Of a stretch of DNA of 64,000 nucleotides, positions 1 through 7,247 are shown one piece after another (position 1 is the stretch's first letter; each line of letters starts with the position of its first letter). The DNA comes from Xenorhabdus ehlersii. Lineage in GTDB: Bacteria > Pseudomonadota > Gammaproteobacteria > Enterobacterales > Enterobacteriaceae. The notes under the pieces are model-generated. The model was not told the DNA's origin. It was given only the letters and a program-made list of their open reading frames with translations, and made no database searches. Location of the stretch: assembly GCF_003610465.1 (NCBI RefSeq), contig NZ_RAQI01000006.1:1-64000 (forward strand). The letters are read 5' to 3'. The translations under genes were made by a program, and so were the position numbers.

Positions 1-192
1 AATAAATTTACTTTGTTTGACTAAAACAGCAGACCAATCACGAAATTTTTTGCGCTGCAACCAAGCCTTTTTATTGAAAAAATTACGGTCTTGAGAACGA
101 GGAGAAAATAGGTTAGCCAAATGACGGTAATGAACATAATCTTTTCTACATTCAGCCGCTAATAATGCAGAAGTGCTTGTTGATGTATTCAT
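1..192 (-). CDS. Partial prophage early protein, cut by the left edge
   Basis: The reverse strand is open from an ATG at 192 to the window edge (64 codons, beginning MNTSTSTSALLAAECRKDY). A good ribosome binding site (GAGGG) sits 8 bases upstream. It lies in the leftward early operon downstream of an Icd-like gene. The part seen is rich in Lys, Arg and aromatic residues. It recalls the small ANR-type regulators of Gram-negative mobile elements (Tyr/Ala-rich helix, then an N..W..R segment), but that resemblance is weak. Function unknown. Confidence 0.6.
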   Translation of the reverse strand, partial: MNTSTSTSALLAAECRKDYVHYRHLANLFSPRSQDRNFFNKKAWLQRKKFRDWSAVLVKQSKFI

Positions 193-223
193 TTTTATTC
201 CCTCAGAATTAATATTGTTTATC

Positions 224-385
224 TCAGTTACGATTAACTATTTGACCCATCCAGCCTAAAATTACATGCGTAGGAGCTAGTGACTTTCTCGCTTCCTGCT
301 CATTAGTTGCCTGAGCCTTAATACATATAGGGCGGCTTTGTTTTGTGTTAGCTCGCTCTATTGCTGCAAAGATAAAAGTTTTCAT
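224..385 (-). CDS. Icd-like / Ash-family small phage protein (host cell division inhibitor-like)
   Basis: A 53-residue ORF. It begins MKTFIFAAIERANTKQSRPI and continues with a segment containing A-T-N-E-Q-E-A-R and ending VILGWMGQIVNRN. The pattern 'FIFAAI-R...R.I.I.A..E.EAR..L...VL.-aromatic-G' is typical of the Ash / 'host cell division inhibitor Icd-like' family common in enterobacterial prophages. The start codon overlaps the stop of the upstream gene (ATGA at 382-385), so the two are probably translationally coupled. Its place in the CI-controlled leftward operon matches the usual place of host-takeover genes. The biochemical activity of this family is poorly known; the division-inhibitor label comes from P1 Icd and is inferred here. 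Confidence 0.7.
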   Translation of the reverse strand: MKTFIFAAIERANTKQSRPICIKAQATNEQEARKSLAPTHVILGWMGQIVNRN

Positions 386-669
386 GGTTTACCCAGCGTT
401 GCTAAATATTTTTCCATTTGAGGGTGATTGCCAATAATTCTCTGGGCATTCTGGTTGGCACTATTTAAGTTTTTGAAAGCATCAACCAACACCATATAAT
501 CCCCATCCCTTATATATAAGGAATATATTATTTCACCACTATAATATCCTTTAAGTAATGAGTGATTGGGACGCTTTTTATTTATGCGTTTGATTGAATA
601 TGAATCGACAATATTGTACTTCTGAACTAACTCCGCGTTATAAGCTGCGCTTTGGTTACCGCTTTTCAT
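382..669 (-). CDS. Hypothetical prophage early protein
   Basis: 95 residues, first gene of the leftward early operon, with a strong ribosome binding site (GGAGGGG) 3-4 bases before the ATG at 669. It has no membrane segment and no motif I recognise; it is basic in the middle (KRINKKRPNHS). It overlaps the downstream Icd-like gene by 4 bases. The promoter found at 751-778 lies about 80 bases upstream, so the gene should be repressed in the lysogen by the CI protein. Function unknown. Confidence 0.65.
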   Translation of the reverse strand: MKSGNQSAAYNAELVQKYNIVDSYSIKRINKKRPNHSLLKGYYSGEIIYSLYIRDGDYMVLVDAFKNLNSANQNAQRIIGNHPQMEKYLATLGKP

Positions 670-750
670 TAGCCCCTCCGGCTACAAAACAAAAAAGTAA
701 ATGCATTAATTCTTTGGTATCGATTTTTCTTTTCTGTACCATGTGCAGTA

Positions 751-778
751 ATGATATCTATAGCGATTAATATGTCAA
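751..778 (-). promoter_or_regulatory. Leftward early promoter (PL) with CI/Cro operator in its spacer
   Basis: Read on the reverse strand, a perfect -35 TTGACA (773-778) is followed by a 16-base spacer and a -10 TATCAT (751-756). The spacer and -10 contain a 14-base site (754-767, + strand ATATCTATAGCGAT) that matches the operator consensus of the cI/cro region at 12 of 14 positions. A repressor bound there would cover the promoter, so this is the likely PL/OL of the prophage. Confidence 0.75.
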
Positions 779-898
779 CCGCCAAAGCGATTATTTTTTT
801 GGGTGCCTTGCTGGGAATGGGATAGTATGTTGATTTTTATGAAGTAAAATAAAGAATTTATGTTATTGCAAATGAGTTATAATTAATGCAGTATAATA

Positions 899-914
899 CT
901 GTATGTGTGTACAG
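899..914 (+). promoter_or_regulatory. LexA (SOS) box
   Basis: CTGTATGTGTGTACAG is a perfect match to the CTGT-N8-ACAG SOS consensus. It directly follows a TATAAT (892-897), so bound LexA would overlap the promoter's start-site region. A strong Shine-Dalgarno (AGGAGG, 918-923) follows, ahead of a short rightward ORF. The -35 element is not clear. The site lies between the leftward operon and the 3' end of cI. Confidence 0.8.
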
Positions 915-929
915 TTTAGGAGGGTGAAA

Positions 930-1124
930 TTGTCTCAGTTAATTAGAATGGGAACTGGGAGATATGCAACTCCCGTCCCAAATAAAGAGATGGCAGAGCA
1001 GTTGGGCTATCAGCGGTGTTTCATGTTTCGGAGGAGGAATACAATAACCCCAAGAACTTCAACATCAGAACCCCCAACATCAACCAGTGGAACGCGGTTA
1101 TCATCAACAGATAGATATCCATGA
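930..1124 (+). CDS. Short SOS-controlled ORF convergent with cI (possible antirepressor)
   Basis: A 64-codon ORF starting at TTG 930, six bases after AGGAGG, directly downstream of the LexA box at 899-914. The first 39 residues (MSQLIRMGTGRYATPVPNKE, then an M-A-E-Q-L-G-Y stretch and a basic MFRRRN) look protein-like. The rest is Ser/Thr/Pro-rich and lies antisense to the last 115 bases of cI, so the true end may be set by that overlap. Known analogues are LexA-controlled antirepressors such as Tum of phage 186; no sequence similarity to them is claimed. It could instead be a relic or a regulatory transcript opposing cI. Confidence 0.4.
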   Translation: MSQLIRMGTGRYATPVPNKEMAEQLGYQRCFMFRRRNTITPRTSTSEPPTSTSGTRLSSTDRYP

Positions 1125-1621
1125 GAGCCACCTTGAACGAATTTATAGACTGATAACACTTTGTTGACTCTGGCATACACCAGATCATTTGTTCCTGCTG
1201 TCTCATTACTATCAATAACTATAATTGTGCCCGCAGGAGCTTCCGAACATCCACTATTCACATGTAATTTGTATGCTCTACAGGTTTTAGATTCCACCAA
1301 GTTAGGAATCATTATTTGATCATCGGTAGGCTCATCCCCCTCGTACATATCAACCGGAAACATTCCTTTGTATTCAATGAATTCTATATCATTGCACTCT
1401 GGTTCATCGCTGCTTTCCCTCATTGGTCCCGTTCCATCAGATAACCATTCTGGGCGTACATCTAAAACGCGAGCTATATCGACAAGTCGAGTGGTGCGAA
1501 TGGCTGCACCCGAAGTTAACTTCCACACACTGGATTGAGCCATTCCAACAGCTTTAGCCAGCGCGCCTTGACTAAACCCACCTTCGTGCATTGCACGATT
1601 CAGCCTTTCTGTAAATGTCAT
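1010..1621 (-). CDS. cI: CI-type prophage repressor (HTH + S24-like domain, probably not self-cleaving)
   Basis: 203 residues. An N-terminal XRE helix-turn-helix lies at about residues 5-60 (FSQGALAKAVGMAQSSVWKL), followed by a C-terminal LexA/CI-like S24 fold at about 80-200. It represses the early promoters and maintains lysogeny. By eye alignment with lambda CI, the AGMF cleavage site reads KGMF here (residues 85-88). The GNSM-TAP nucleophile region reads G124-C125-S126-E127-A128-P129, so the catalytic Ser position holds Cys; the general-base Lys (K160) is kept. That suggests loss of RecA-stimulated autocleavage. It is read divergently from cro, with operators between them. Confidence 0.9.
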   Translation of the reverse strand: MTFTERLNRAMHEGGFSQGALAKAVGMAQSSVWKLTSGAAIRTTRLVDIARVLDVRPEWLSDGTGPMRESSDEPECNDIEFIEYKGMFPVDMYEGDEPTDDQIMIPNLVESKTCRAYKLHVNSGCSEAPAGTIIVIDSNETAGTNDLVYARVNKVLSVYKFVQGGSHGYLSVDDNRVPLVDVGGSDVEVLGVIVFLLRNMKHR

Positions 1622-1667
1622 TTTTCAACCTTTATGAGTAATCGTTAATGAATCGCTTAATAATCTT

Positions 1668-1750
1668 ATTATATCGCTATGGCGATGATAAATCAAAATC
1701 GCTATAGCATTTGATTATTGCTACATCATTTGTATAATAGCTATAGCGAT
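1668..1750. promoter_or_regulatory. Immunity control region: three operators, PRM and PR
   Basis: Three copies of the palindrome ATCGCTATAGCGAT are seen: O1 1673-1686 (ATCGCTATGGCGAT), O2 1698-1711 (ATCGCTATAGCATT) and O3 1737-1750 (ATAGCTATAGCGAT). The rightward PR has -35 TTGATT (1711-1716), a 16-base spacer and -10 TATAAT (1733-1738), so O2 touches the -35 and O3 the -10. The leftward PRM has -35 TTGATT (1691-1696, reverse strand), a 17-base spacer and -10 TATAAT (1668-1673), with O1 inside the spacer. This arrangement supports a lambda-like CI/Cro switch. Confidence 0.8.
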
Positions 1751-1771
1751 TAATTTGTGATTGAGGAGATT

Positions 1772-2011
1772 ATGATTAACACAGCAATAGAGAGGGCTAT
1801 AAAACTATGGGGTAGTCAGAAGAGATTTGCAGAACATATTGGCAAAGCTCAATCCACGGTGAGTGATTGGTTAACTGGGAAGAAAAGAATATCACCAGAA
1901 AACGTGGTGATAATCGTCGAAGCCACAAACGGCGCAGTCCAAGCCCACGAGCTACGCCCTGATCTGCCTAAAGTGTTCCCACCGCCCACGGAGCATGATC
2001 ATGTTTCCTGA
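1772..2011 (+). CDS. cro: Cro-like / YdaS-type HTH regulator
   Basis: 79 residues from the ATG at 1772, chosen over an in-frame GTG at 1757 because GAGGAG lies just upstream of it. A helix-turn-helix is visible in residues 1-55 (FAEHIGKAQSTVSDWLTGKK), a Cro/YdaS-type fold, with a short Pro-rich tail. It is the first gene of the rightward operon under PR and probably competes with CI for the same operators. It overlaps the next gene slightly. Confidence 0.8.
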   Translation: MINTAIERAIKLWGSQKRFAEHIGKAQSTVSDWLTGKKRISPENVVIIVEATNGAVQAHELRPDLPKVFPPPTEHDHVS

Positions 2012-2285
2012 TTACACCAAAGTGACCATGCCATCGCATTTTTACCCTGACGATGGCGTGTGGATACAAGAAACGTTAGCGAAGCTGAGAGCCAGCACAC
2101 GGGCAAAAATAACCGCCAAGTACTCAGAAGTGTATCAGGCGGCATGGGATGAGGAACCCGTGTCATACCGGAAGGACAACGCAGCACGACGGGCAGCAAA
2201 TATCCGGCTCAGAGAGTTTGTCACGAAGTATGAGAGAGCGGCACAGGGTTATGCAGCGGAGCCGTTGAGGGTAGTTAATCAGTAA
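2001..2285 (+). CDS. Hypothetical prophage early protein
   Basis: 94 residues from the ATG at 2001, preferred over the ATG at 1995 because GGAG (1990-1993) is then 7 bases away. It is mostly helical and charged, with a middle part rich in Arg/Lys/Ala (RASTRAKITAKYSEVYQAAW) and no membrane segment. It sits where lambdoid phages carry cII or a replication accessory gene, but I see no clear helix-turn-helix. It overlaps cro and so belongs to the PR transcript. Function unknown. Confidence 0.65.
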   Translation: MFPDYTKVTMPSHFYPDDGVWIQETLAKLRASTRAKITAKYSEVYQAAWDEEPVSYRKDNAARRAANIRLREFVTKYERAAQGYAAEPLRVVNQ

Positions 2286-2515
2286 TCAAGTTTCGGGGTT
2301 TTCATGTATCACATAACTAGTACATCGATAGGGAAGAGAACCGAGGGGGTAAGGGGGAGTTGGAGAGTTCAGTAAGGTAAAGCACAGCCAAGTAAGAACA
2401 CATTACTTAAATAGATCTTAGTAGGGAGTACATAAGTTAATTAAGTGCACTAATAGGGTTTCAAAAATCGCCGTACTACCCAAGTGATACAAAAATAACC
2501 ATTGAGGAAATCAAC

Positions 2516-2890
2516 ATGAGCACAGAGCTGAAAGAAAAATTAATCACCTTATTGGAAGAGCAGTTTCTCACTGCTGCTGACATGCAGAACTTTGAAGCTG
2601 TACTCACAGCAAAGATCCGTGAGCAAGGCTGGTTCCTGCAAAAGAATTTCACCGTGATCGGATTGAGTGACGGGCGCAATGGGCGGGTTGATTACATGGT
2701 GACCACCCGAACAGGTGAGAAGTGCGCTATCGAAGCCGACAACCGATCACCCCGTAAACGTTCGTTGCTGAAATTAAGCGAGTTACCCGCTGGCGTGTCC
2801 GGCTTCGTGCTGCTCAAAGATGGCAAACAACCTCTGCGTTATTGCGTGAACGGGGTTGATGTGATCCGTGCTACCCAGTTCAGGTGCTAA
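2516..2890 (+). CDS. Hypothetical prophage protein, possible PD-(D/E)XK-like fold
   Basis: 124 residues; RBS TTGAGGAAATCAAC before the ATG. The N-terminal helix (residues 1-35) is followed by an alternating beta segment with the pattern R-V-D-Y ... C-A-I-E-A-D-N, then a Lys/Arg-rich helix (RSPRKRSLLKLSEL). A D-x(n)-E-x-D/K arrangement between two strands recalls PD-(D/E)XK nuclease folds, but the last residue is Asp, not Lys, so catalysis is doubtful. It lies 230 bases after the preceding gene and upstream of the helicase gene. Function not established. Confidence 0.6.
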   Translation: MSTELKEKLITLLEEQFLTAADMQNFEAVLTAKIREQGWFLQKNFTVIGLSDGRNGRVDYMVTTRTGEKCAIEADNRSPRKRSLLKLSELPAGVSGFVLLKDGKQPLRYCVNGVDVIRATQFRC

Positions 2891-2963
2891 CAAGGACTGA
2901 GAAGTCACAGAAATTAGGAAAGGTTGTGCTCTGGCAGTGGAAAACATTCAAGTGAGGGTATCA

Positions 2964-3125
2964 ATGTTGAATCAGAATGGAAGAGTAAGCGGGTGCAAGA
3001 AACCGAACAGCCAACCTTTGGCGAGTAAAACTGTTCAGGCTCTTGCAGCAGGCACTAACGAAAAGTTACCTGCGCAAAGTATCGCACGGCAACACAGAAA
3101 AATAAAGGGAGTAACATCATGCTAG
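2964..3125 (+). CDS. Small hypothetical protein before the helicase
   Basis: 53 residues from the ATG at 2964, which has GAGGGT 5 bases upstream; an in-frame GTG at 2937 has no good RBS. The protein is small, basic and Gln/Asn/Lys-rich, with no motif recognised. Its stop overlaps the first 7 bases of the helicase gene, so it may mainly serve translational coupling. Function unknown. Confidence 0.45.
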   Translation: MLNQNGRVSGCKKPNSQPLASKTVQALAAGTNEKLPAQSIARQHRKIKGVTSC

Positions 3126-4729
3126 AAATTACCCCCAACTTTGCTCAGGAACGCGCGCTAAATATGCTGCGTCAGGACTGGAAGCAGCATCGTACTTTCA
3201 TGGTGTACAGCCCCACAGGTTCAGGCAAGACAGGGCTGGCGGCTTTCGTTACTGATGGTTATGTGTCCCGTGGAATGCGTGTCATGTTCTGTGTGCCGTA
3301 TACGATCCTCGTAGACCAGACGGCAACCCGCTTTATCGAGTATGGTTTGCCAGAGCACGAAATCAGTTATGTGTGGCGTGACCATCCGAACTATGACCCG
3401 AGCCGATTAATCCAGATTGCTTCGGCCGATACCATCATTCGCCGTGAATTCCCGGACAATATCGACTTACTGATCATTGACGAGGCGCACTTACGCCGTA
3501 AGCGGATGCTGGAAATTATCCGCGATAGCGACATCCCGGTCATTGGGTTATCAGGTACACCGTTTGCCCCGTTCCTCGGTCACTACTACGAGAAGCTGAT
3601 TAAGCCAACCACCATGAAAGAGTTGATCCAGCGTGGCGATTTAAGCCGGTATGAATTCTATGCACCCACCAAGCCCGACTTAAGCGGCGTGAAAAGTAAT
3701 CAAAGCGCCGAATACGGCAGTGACTACAAGGAAGATGAGATAGCCGAAATCATGTGCGGCGCAGATTTGGTGGGCGATATTGTCAGTAATTGGTTAGCGA
3801 ATGGTAATAATCAGCCGACTATCTGTTTTTGTGTCACGGTCAGTCATGCCAATTTCGTCACGGTCGAATTTGATCGCGCCGGGGTGAATGCTGAGATTAT
3901 TACCGCCCAGACACCCCACGAAGAACGCCTGATTATTATTCACCGTTTCGAGCAGGGTGCAACGAAAGTCCTCGTGAATGTTGGCACCTTGATCGCTGGT
4001 TTTGATAGCGATGTCCGTTGCATTATCTACGCCCGGCCAACTAAGTCAGAAATACGCTGGACTCAATGTCTCGGCAGAGGCTTACGTACTGCACCGGGTA
4101 AAGAAAGCTGCCTTATCTTCGATCACTCCGGCACAGTCCACCGCCTCGGTTATCCCGACGATATCGAATATGACGAACTACCCAGTAAAAACGACGGCAT
4201 GAAAACCCGTGACAGTTACCGGGAACAGGAAAAGCGAGAAAAACTGCCCAAAGAGTGCCCCTCTTGTCATTACATGAAACCCGCAGGGGTCTATGTCTGC
4301 CCGAAGTGTGATTTTAAACCGCTGACAGGTGAGGATGTTGATGTCGATACCAGCCGCACTATCCAGAAACTCAGCAAGAAAGAACGTGTCTACACACAGG
4401 CCGAAAAGCAGAGTTTCTACTCACAATTAAAGTACTACCAGAACCAGCGGGCTTCACAGGGCAAGACTATCAGTGATGGCTGGGTATCAAACACGTTTAA
4501 AGACAAGTTCGGCGTCTGGCCGCGCGGGTTTCACGACACCCCGCAGGAACTGACCCCCGAAGTGAGTAATTTTATCAAACATAAACAAATTGCGTGGGCG
4601 AAATCCCGTAAGAAAGCCGAGCGAACTCAACAGGAACAGCAGGAAATGCGTCTTGAGGTTGCCCACCAAAAAGTGCGCGATATCCGTGAAAAATTAGGCA
4701 GACCATCACATCAGGGAGGCACACAGTGA
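3119..4729 (+). CDS. Phage DEAD/DEAH-box (superfamily 2) helicase
   Basis: 536 residues. Walker A is GSGKT (34-38), motif II DEAH (121-124), motif III SGT (145-147), and motif VI QCLGRGLRTAPG lies at 317-328, so both RecA-like domains are complete. A zinc knuckle follows (Cys 380, 383, 394, 397), then a Lys/Arg/Gln-rich C-terminal region. It probably unwinds DNA for prophage replication and replaces lambda O/P or a DnaB loader. It overlaps the primase gene (GTGA), so the two form a helicase-primase pair. The exact substrate is inferred. Confidence 0.88.
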   Translation: MLEITPNFAQERALNMLRQDWKQHRTFMVYSPTGSGKTGLAAFVTDGYVSRGMRVMFCVPYTILVDQTATRFIEYGLPEHEISYVWRDHPNYDPSRLIQIASADTIIRREFPDNIDLLIIDEAHLRRKRMLEIIRDSDIPVIGLSGTPFAPFLGHYYEKLIKPTTMKELIQRGDLSRYEFYAPTKPDLSGVKSNQSAEYGSDYKEDEIAEIMCGADLVGDIVSNWLANGNNQPTICFCVTVSHANFVTVEFDRAGVNAEIITAQTPHEERLIIIHRFEQGATKVLVNVGTLIAGFDSDVRCIIYARPTKSEIRWTQCLGRGLRTAPGKESCLIFDHSGTVHRLGYPDDIEYDELPSKNDGMKTRDSYREQEKREKLPKECPSCHYMKPAGVYVCPKCDFKPLTGEDVDVDTSRTIQKLSKKERVYTQAEKQSFYSQLKYYQNQRASQGKTISDGWVSNTFKDKFGVWPRGFHDTPQELTPEVSNFIKHKQIAWAKSRKKAERTQQEQQEMRLEVAHQKVRDIREKLGRPSHQGGTQ

Positions 4730-5703
4730 ACAGAATAAAAACGACCGAGGCCGTTGTTGGTCGCTGGCCTGAAATCTTTGCTTATTACAAATTGCCACCT
4801 GTGACAGGTAAGAACCATTTTAAAGGGAAGTGCCCAATCTGTGGGCGGAAAGGCAAGTTTCGCATTGATGATCGTGACGGGCGAGGCACGTTTATTTGCA
4901 CCTGCAATGCGGGGGACGGCTGGAAGTTACTCACCCTGACGCAGGGCAAAGAGTTTGTCACACTGGCTGATGAGATTGATCTGTTGCTGGGTATCCAGTC
5001 AGACAAGCGCAGCGTAGTGAAAAAAGAGACAAATATCACCAAATTCAGAAACCGAGTGACCGCCTGTTACTCCAATCTGCCCAACCTGAAAGGCACGCAG
5101 GGTGAAGACTATCTGCGAAGCAGGGGCATTCATGTTCTGCCCGCTGATAACGTGAGGTATTGCGCCGATCAGCCTGTCCGCAATGGGAAGCTACAGGCGC
5201 TCTGGTCACTGGTGACCGACGCGAAAGGGACATTATGCTATCTGCATCGCACCTACCTTGACGGGGACAAAAAGGCCGACATTACCCCGCAAAAGAAACT
5301 GGATGCTACGCAGGAAGATAGCTATCGCGATCACGCTCAGTCACCAGCTATTCGTTTGTTTCCGGTGGATTCAACACTGGGGATTGCTGAGGGCATCGAA
5401 ACCGCGCTGTCCTGCAAACAGATTTACGGCGTTAACACTTGGTCAGTCGTGAATGCGGGTTTTATGGAGCGCTTTCTGGTTCCTAGGGGAGTTAAACACC
5501 TCATTATCTTCGCGGATACGGACTGGAGCGCCACAGGTCATGCGGCGGCAATGGCGTGTGCGACTAAAAATCTAAAGGCAAATAACGATTTGGAAAGGGT
5601 CAGTGTTCGCTGGCCGGACAGTGGGGATTTTAACGACCTGCTCCAAAACGGGGATCAGGCCAGAGAATTAGTATTTCCGAAAAAGACAGCGGAGACAGCA
5701 TAA
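4726..5703 (+). CDS. Phage DNA primase: zinc ribbon + Toprim
   Basis: 325 residues, GTG start overlapping the helicase stop. The N-terminal zinc ribbon (Cys 36, 39, 58, 60; CPICG...CTC) matches the primase/helicase zinc-binding domain of P4- and T7-type primases. The Toprim domain at about 215-310 shows the catalytic Glu (E222 in AEGIETALS) and the metal-binding DxD (D264, D266 in FADTDWSATG). It would make RNA primers for prophage replication together with the helicase. There is no helicase domain of its own, in contrast to P4 alpha. Confidence 0.87.
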   Translation: MNRIKTTEAVVGRWPEIFAYYKLPPVTGKNHFKGKCPICGRKGKFRIDDRDGRGTFICTCNAGDGWKLLTLTQGKEFVTLADEIDLLLGIQSDKRSVVKKETNITKFRNRVTACYSNLPNLKGTQGEDYLRSRGIHVLPADNVRYCADQPVRNGKLQALWSLVTDAKGTLCYLHRTYLDGDKKADITPQKKLDATQEDSYRDHAQSPAIRLFPVDSTLGIAEGIETALSCKQIYGVNTWSVVNAGFMERFLVPRGVKHLIIFADTDWSATGHAAAMACATKNLKANNDLERVSVRWPDSGDFNDLLQNGDQARELVFPKKTAETA

Positions 5704-5705
5704 CA

Positions 5706-6482
5706 ATGAAACTGGAATCAGCCCTGAAACATTTTCATCCGAAGTCACCGGCGTTTAGTGATGCAACCAGTACCGCCCCTGATAGGATGAAAGGCATGGA
5801 CACTGCGGCGGCTTTAGGGATGGCTGAATCACAGGCTAAGTTTGGCATGACGGCATTTTTCGCCAAGAACGGCATCAGCAAAGAGGGTCGATTCAGTACT
5901 GTAGAAGCACTGACACAGTACGCAAGGCTAAGAGTTCCTAAACTGGTAGCAAAAGCGGCGGGAAATAAGCTGGGGCAATGTTTGGTGATCTTATCGAAGA
6001 TGGCCTTTGAAGAATATTCCCGATCCGCTGCGTCCACCTGTCAGTGCTCAGAGTGTCTAGGGAAAGGGCTTATTTACGGAATGAAGGAAGTAGAGAAGCA
6101 TCCCGGCATTGTTCGTACTGATGGTAAGGTGATTCTTGAGCCGTGGATTGAGAAAGAGCGAGTGGGTGAACTATGCCAGAAATGTAATGGCAAAGGCATT
6201 CTGTCAAATCGTTGCCGCTGCAAGGGGCGGGGCTTGGTGCTTGATGAGGAACAGACTAAAATCCAGGGGGCGCCAGTTTATAAAATCTGCCCGCGATGCT
6301 CAGGACGAGGTTACAGTCGAGTTCCATCGTCAGTGGCTTATGCGGCAATCAAGGCTTATGTACCCGATCTGAACGAAAGGACATGGCGGCGGAACTGGAA
6401 GCCCTTTTATCAAGTGCTGGTGGAGAAATGCTATTCGGAAGAAAAGCGTGCCGAAGCTGCATTCAATGCGGTGACAAAATAA
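5706..6482 (+). CDS. Late antiterminator, Q-like (zinc-finger type)
   Basis: 258 residues. The central part carries repeated DnaJ-like knuckles: CSECLGKG, CQKCNGKG, CRCKGRG and CPRCSGRG. The C-terminus is basic and helix-rich (NERTWRRNWKPFYQVLVEKC). This layout matches the phage 82/21-type Q proteins, which load on RNA polymerase paused near the late promoter and let it read through terminators. The position supports this: last gene of the early block, with a promoter and terminator starting directly after its stop (6487-6590). Confidence 0.85.
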   Translation: MKLESALKHFHPKSPAFSDATSTAPDRMKGMDTAAALGMAESQAKFGMTAFFAKNGISKEGRFSTVEALTQYARLRVPKLVAKAAGNKLGQCLVILSKMAFEEYSRSAASTCQCSECLGKGLIYGMKEVEKHPGIVRTDGKVILEPWIEKERVGELCQKCNGKGILSNRCRCKGRGLVLDEEQTKIQGAPVYKICPRCSGRGYSRVPSSVAYAAIKAYVPDLNERTWRRNWKPFYQVLVEKCYSEEKRAEAAFNAVTK

Positions 6483-6486
6483 ACCG

Positions 6487-6515
6487 TTGCATTTTGTCCG
6501 GCCTTGGTCTAACAT
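6487..6515 (+). promoter_or_regulatory. Candidate late promoter pR'
   Basis: -35 TTGCAT (6487-6492), 17-base spacer, -10 TAACAT (6510-6515), starting 5 bases after the Q stop codon. A terminator follows about 50 bases later, which is the geometry of a Q-dependent late promoter. No qut site was identified by sequence. Confidence 0.6.
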
Positions 6516-6562
6516 CTTCAAATAGTGGGAACTTGTAACTATACTCACTACGAATTTCCAAG

Positions 6563-6590
6563 CCTCGCACTCGCGGGGTTTTTTTGTTTT
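6563..6590 (+). terminator. Terminator tR' downstream of the late promoter
   Basis: Stem CCTCGC (6563-6568) / GCGGGG (6573-6578) with a 4-base loop and a run of seven T from 6579. It would stop pR' transcripts in the absence of Q. Confidence 0.75.
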
Positions 6591-6737
6591 TTGGTCGCCA
6601 ACTACCGAGAAAGTGTTGGGTGCGTAGCGGAGTTACATGTTCCAGCCGACCGCAAACGCTCATATTGGCAGGACCACAATTTAGCATCTGAAATCATGCA
6701 GGCACAGCCTGTTATCAGTACGCGCTGCGTATCTACC

Positions 6738-6789
6738 GCCCTCGATTCTGAGGGCACACTCTTAACGAGGTCGCAAATGCGGCCTTTTT
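6738..6789 (+). terminator. Second terminator pair ahead of the lysis genes
   Basis: A 6-bp hairpin GCCCTC/GAGGGC (6738-6755) is followed by GGTCGC (6769-6774) / GCGGCC (6779-6784) and five T. The second is a standard intrinsic terminator. The rest of the 6591-6902 leader holds no convincing ORF and no tRNA-like cloverleaf. Confidence 0.65.
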
Positions 6790-6923
6790 CGTATCTGCAA
6801 TCCTAACTATTTGATATTCATTCGATCGATATGGGAATTCCCATAACGACCTCCTATTAACCTACTCACAGGGGTAACCATCGTTCACCCCACGGACGCC
6901 CATTGTTCAGATGGGGTGGAAAT

Positions 6924-7247
6924 ATGAAGATGAAAGAAAATCCTGACTTATGGGCCGACTTACTCAACGGCCTGAAAAACTCATGGCCGCAAATATCCGG
7001 CTCTATTTTGGCGGCATTAATTTGCTACGGTCGCCTGATTTATGACGGCGTGGAACGAAAGAACCGCTGGGTCGAGGCACTGCTGTGTGGTGCGCTATCA
7101 TGGAGTGTGTCCAGTGGATTAGAGATGTTTGGTATTCCTGCCAGTTTTGCACCGGCTATCGGGGGTGCCATTGGGTTTATTGGTGTTGAGAAGCTACGCG
7201 AGTTTGCTGTTCGTGCCATTAATAAACGTTTGGGGGATAAACAGTGA
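6924..7247 (+). CDS. Lambda S-type holin with dual start
   Basis: The start region is ATG AAG ATG (M-K-M) at 6924 and 6930, giving products of exactly 107 and 105 residues, the same as lambda S107 antiholin and S105 holin. Three membrane segments fit about residues 20-37, 50-65 and 68-88; the tail is basic (AINKRLGDKQ). The protein makes the inner-membrane hole that releases the endolysin. GGGGTGG lies upstream of the first ATG. It is the first gene of the lysis cassette, and its stop overlaps the endolysin start (GTGA). Confidence 0.88.
   Translation: MKMKENPDLWADLLNGLKNSWPQISGSILAALICYGRLIYDGVERKNRWVEALLCGALSWSVSSGLEMFGIPASFAPAIGGAIGFIGVEKLREFAVRAINKRLGDKQ

Noticed and set aside
1999..2199. 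Reverse-strand ORFs opposite early and structural genes
   Set aside because: Shadow frames without RBS or motifs; opposite-strand genes are well supported.
6525..6806. 93-codon ORF across the late leader
   Set aside because: Runs through the tR' terminator hairpin and has no protein-like features; the region is better explained as promoter/terminator leader.
6591..6902. tRNA gene in the late leader
   Set aside because: No cloverleaf or T-arm consensus could be drawn, although lambdoid phages sometimes carry tRNAs here.
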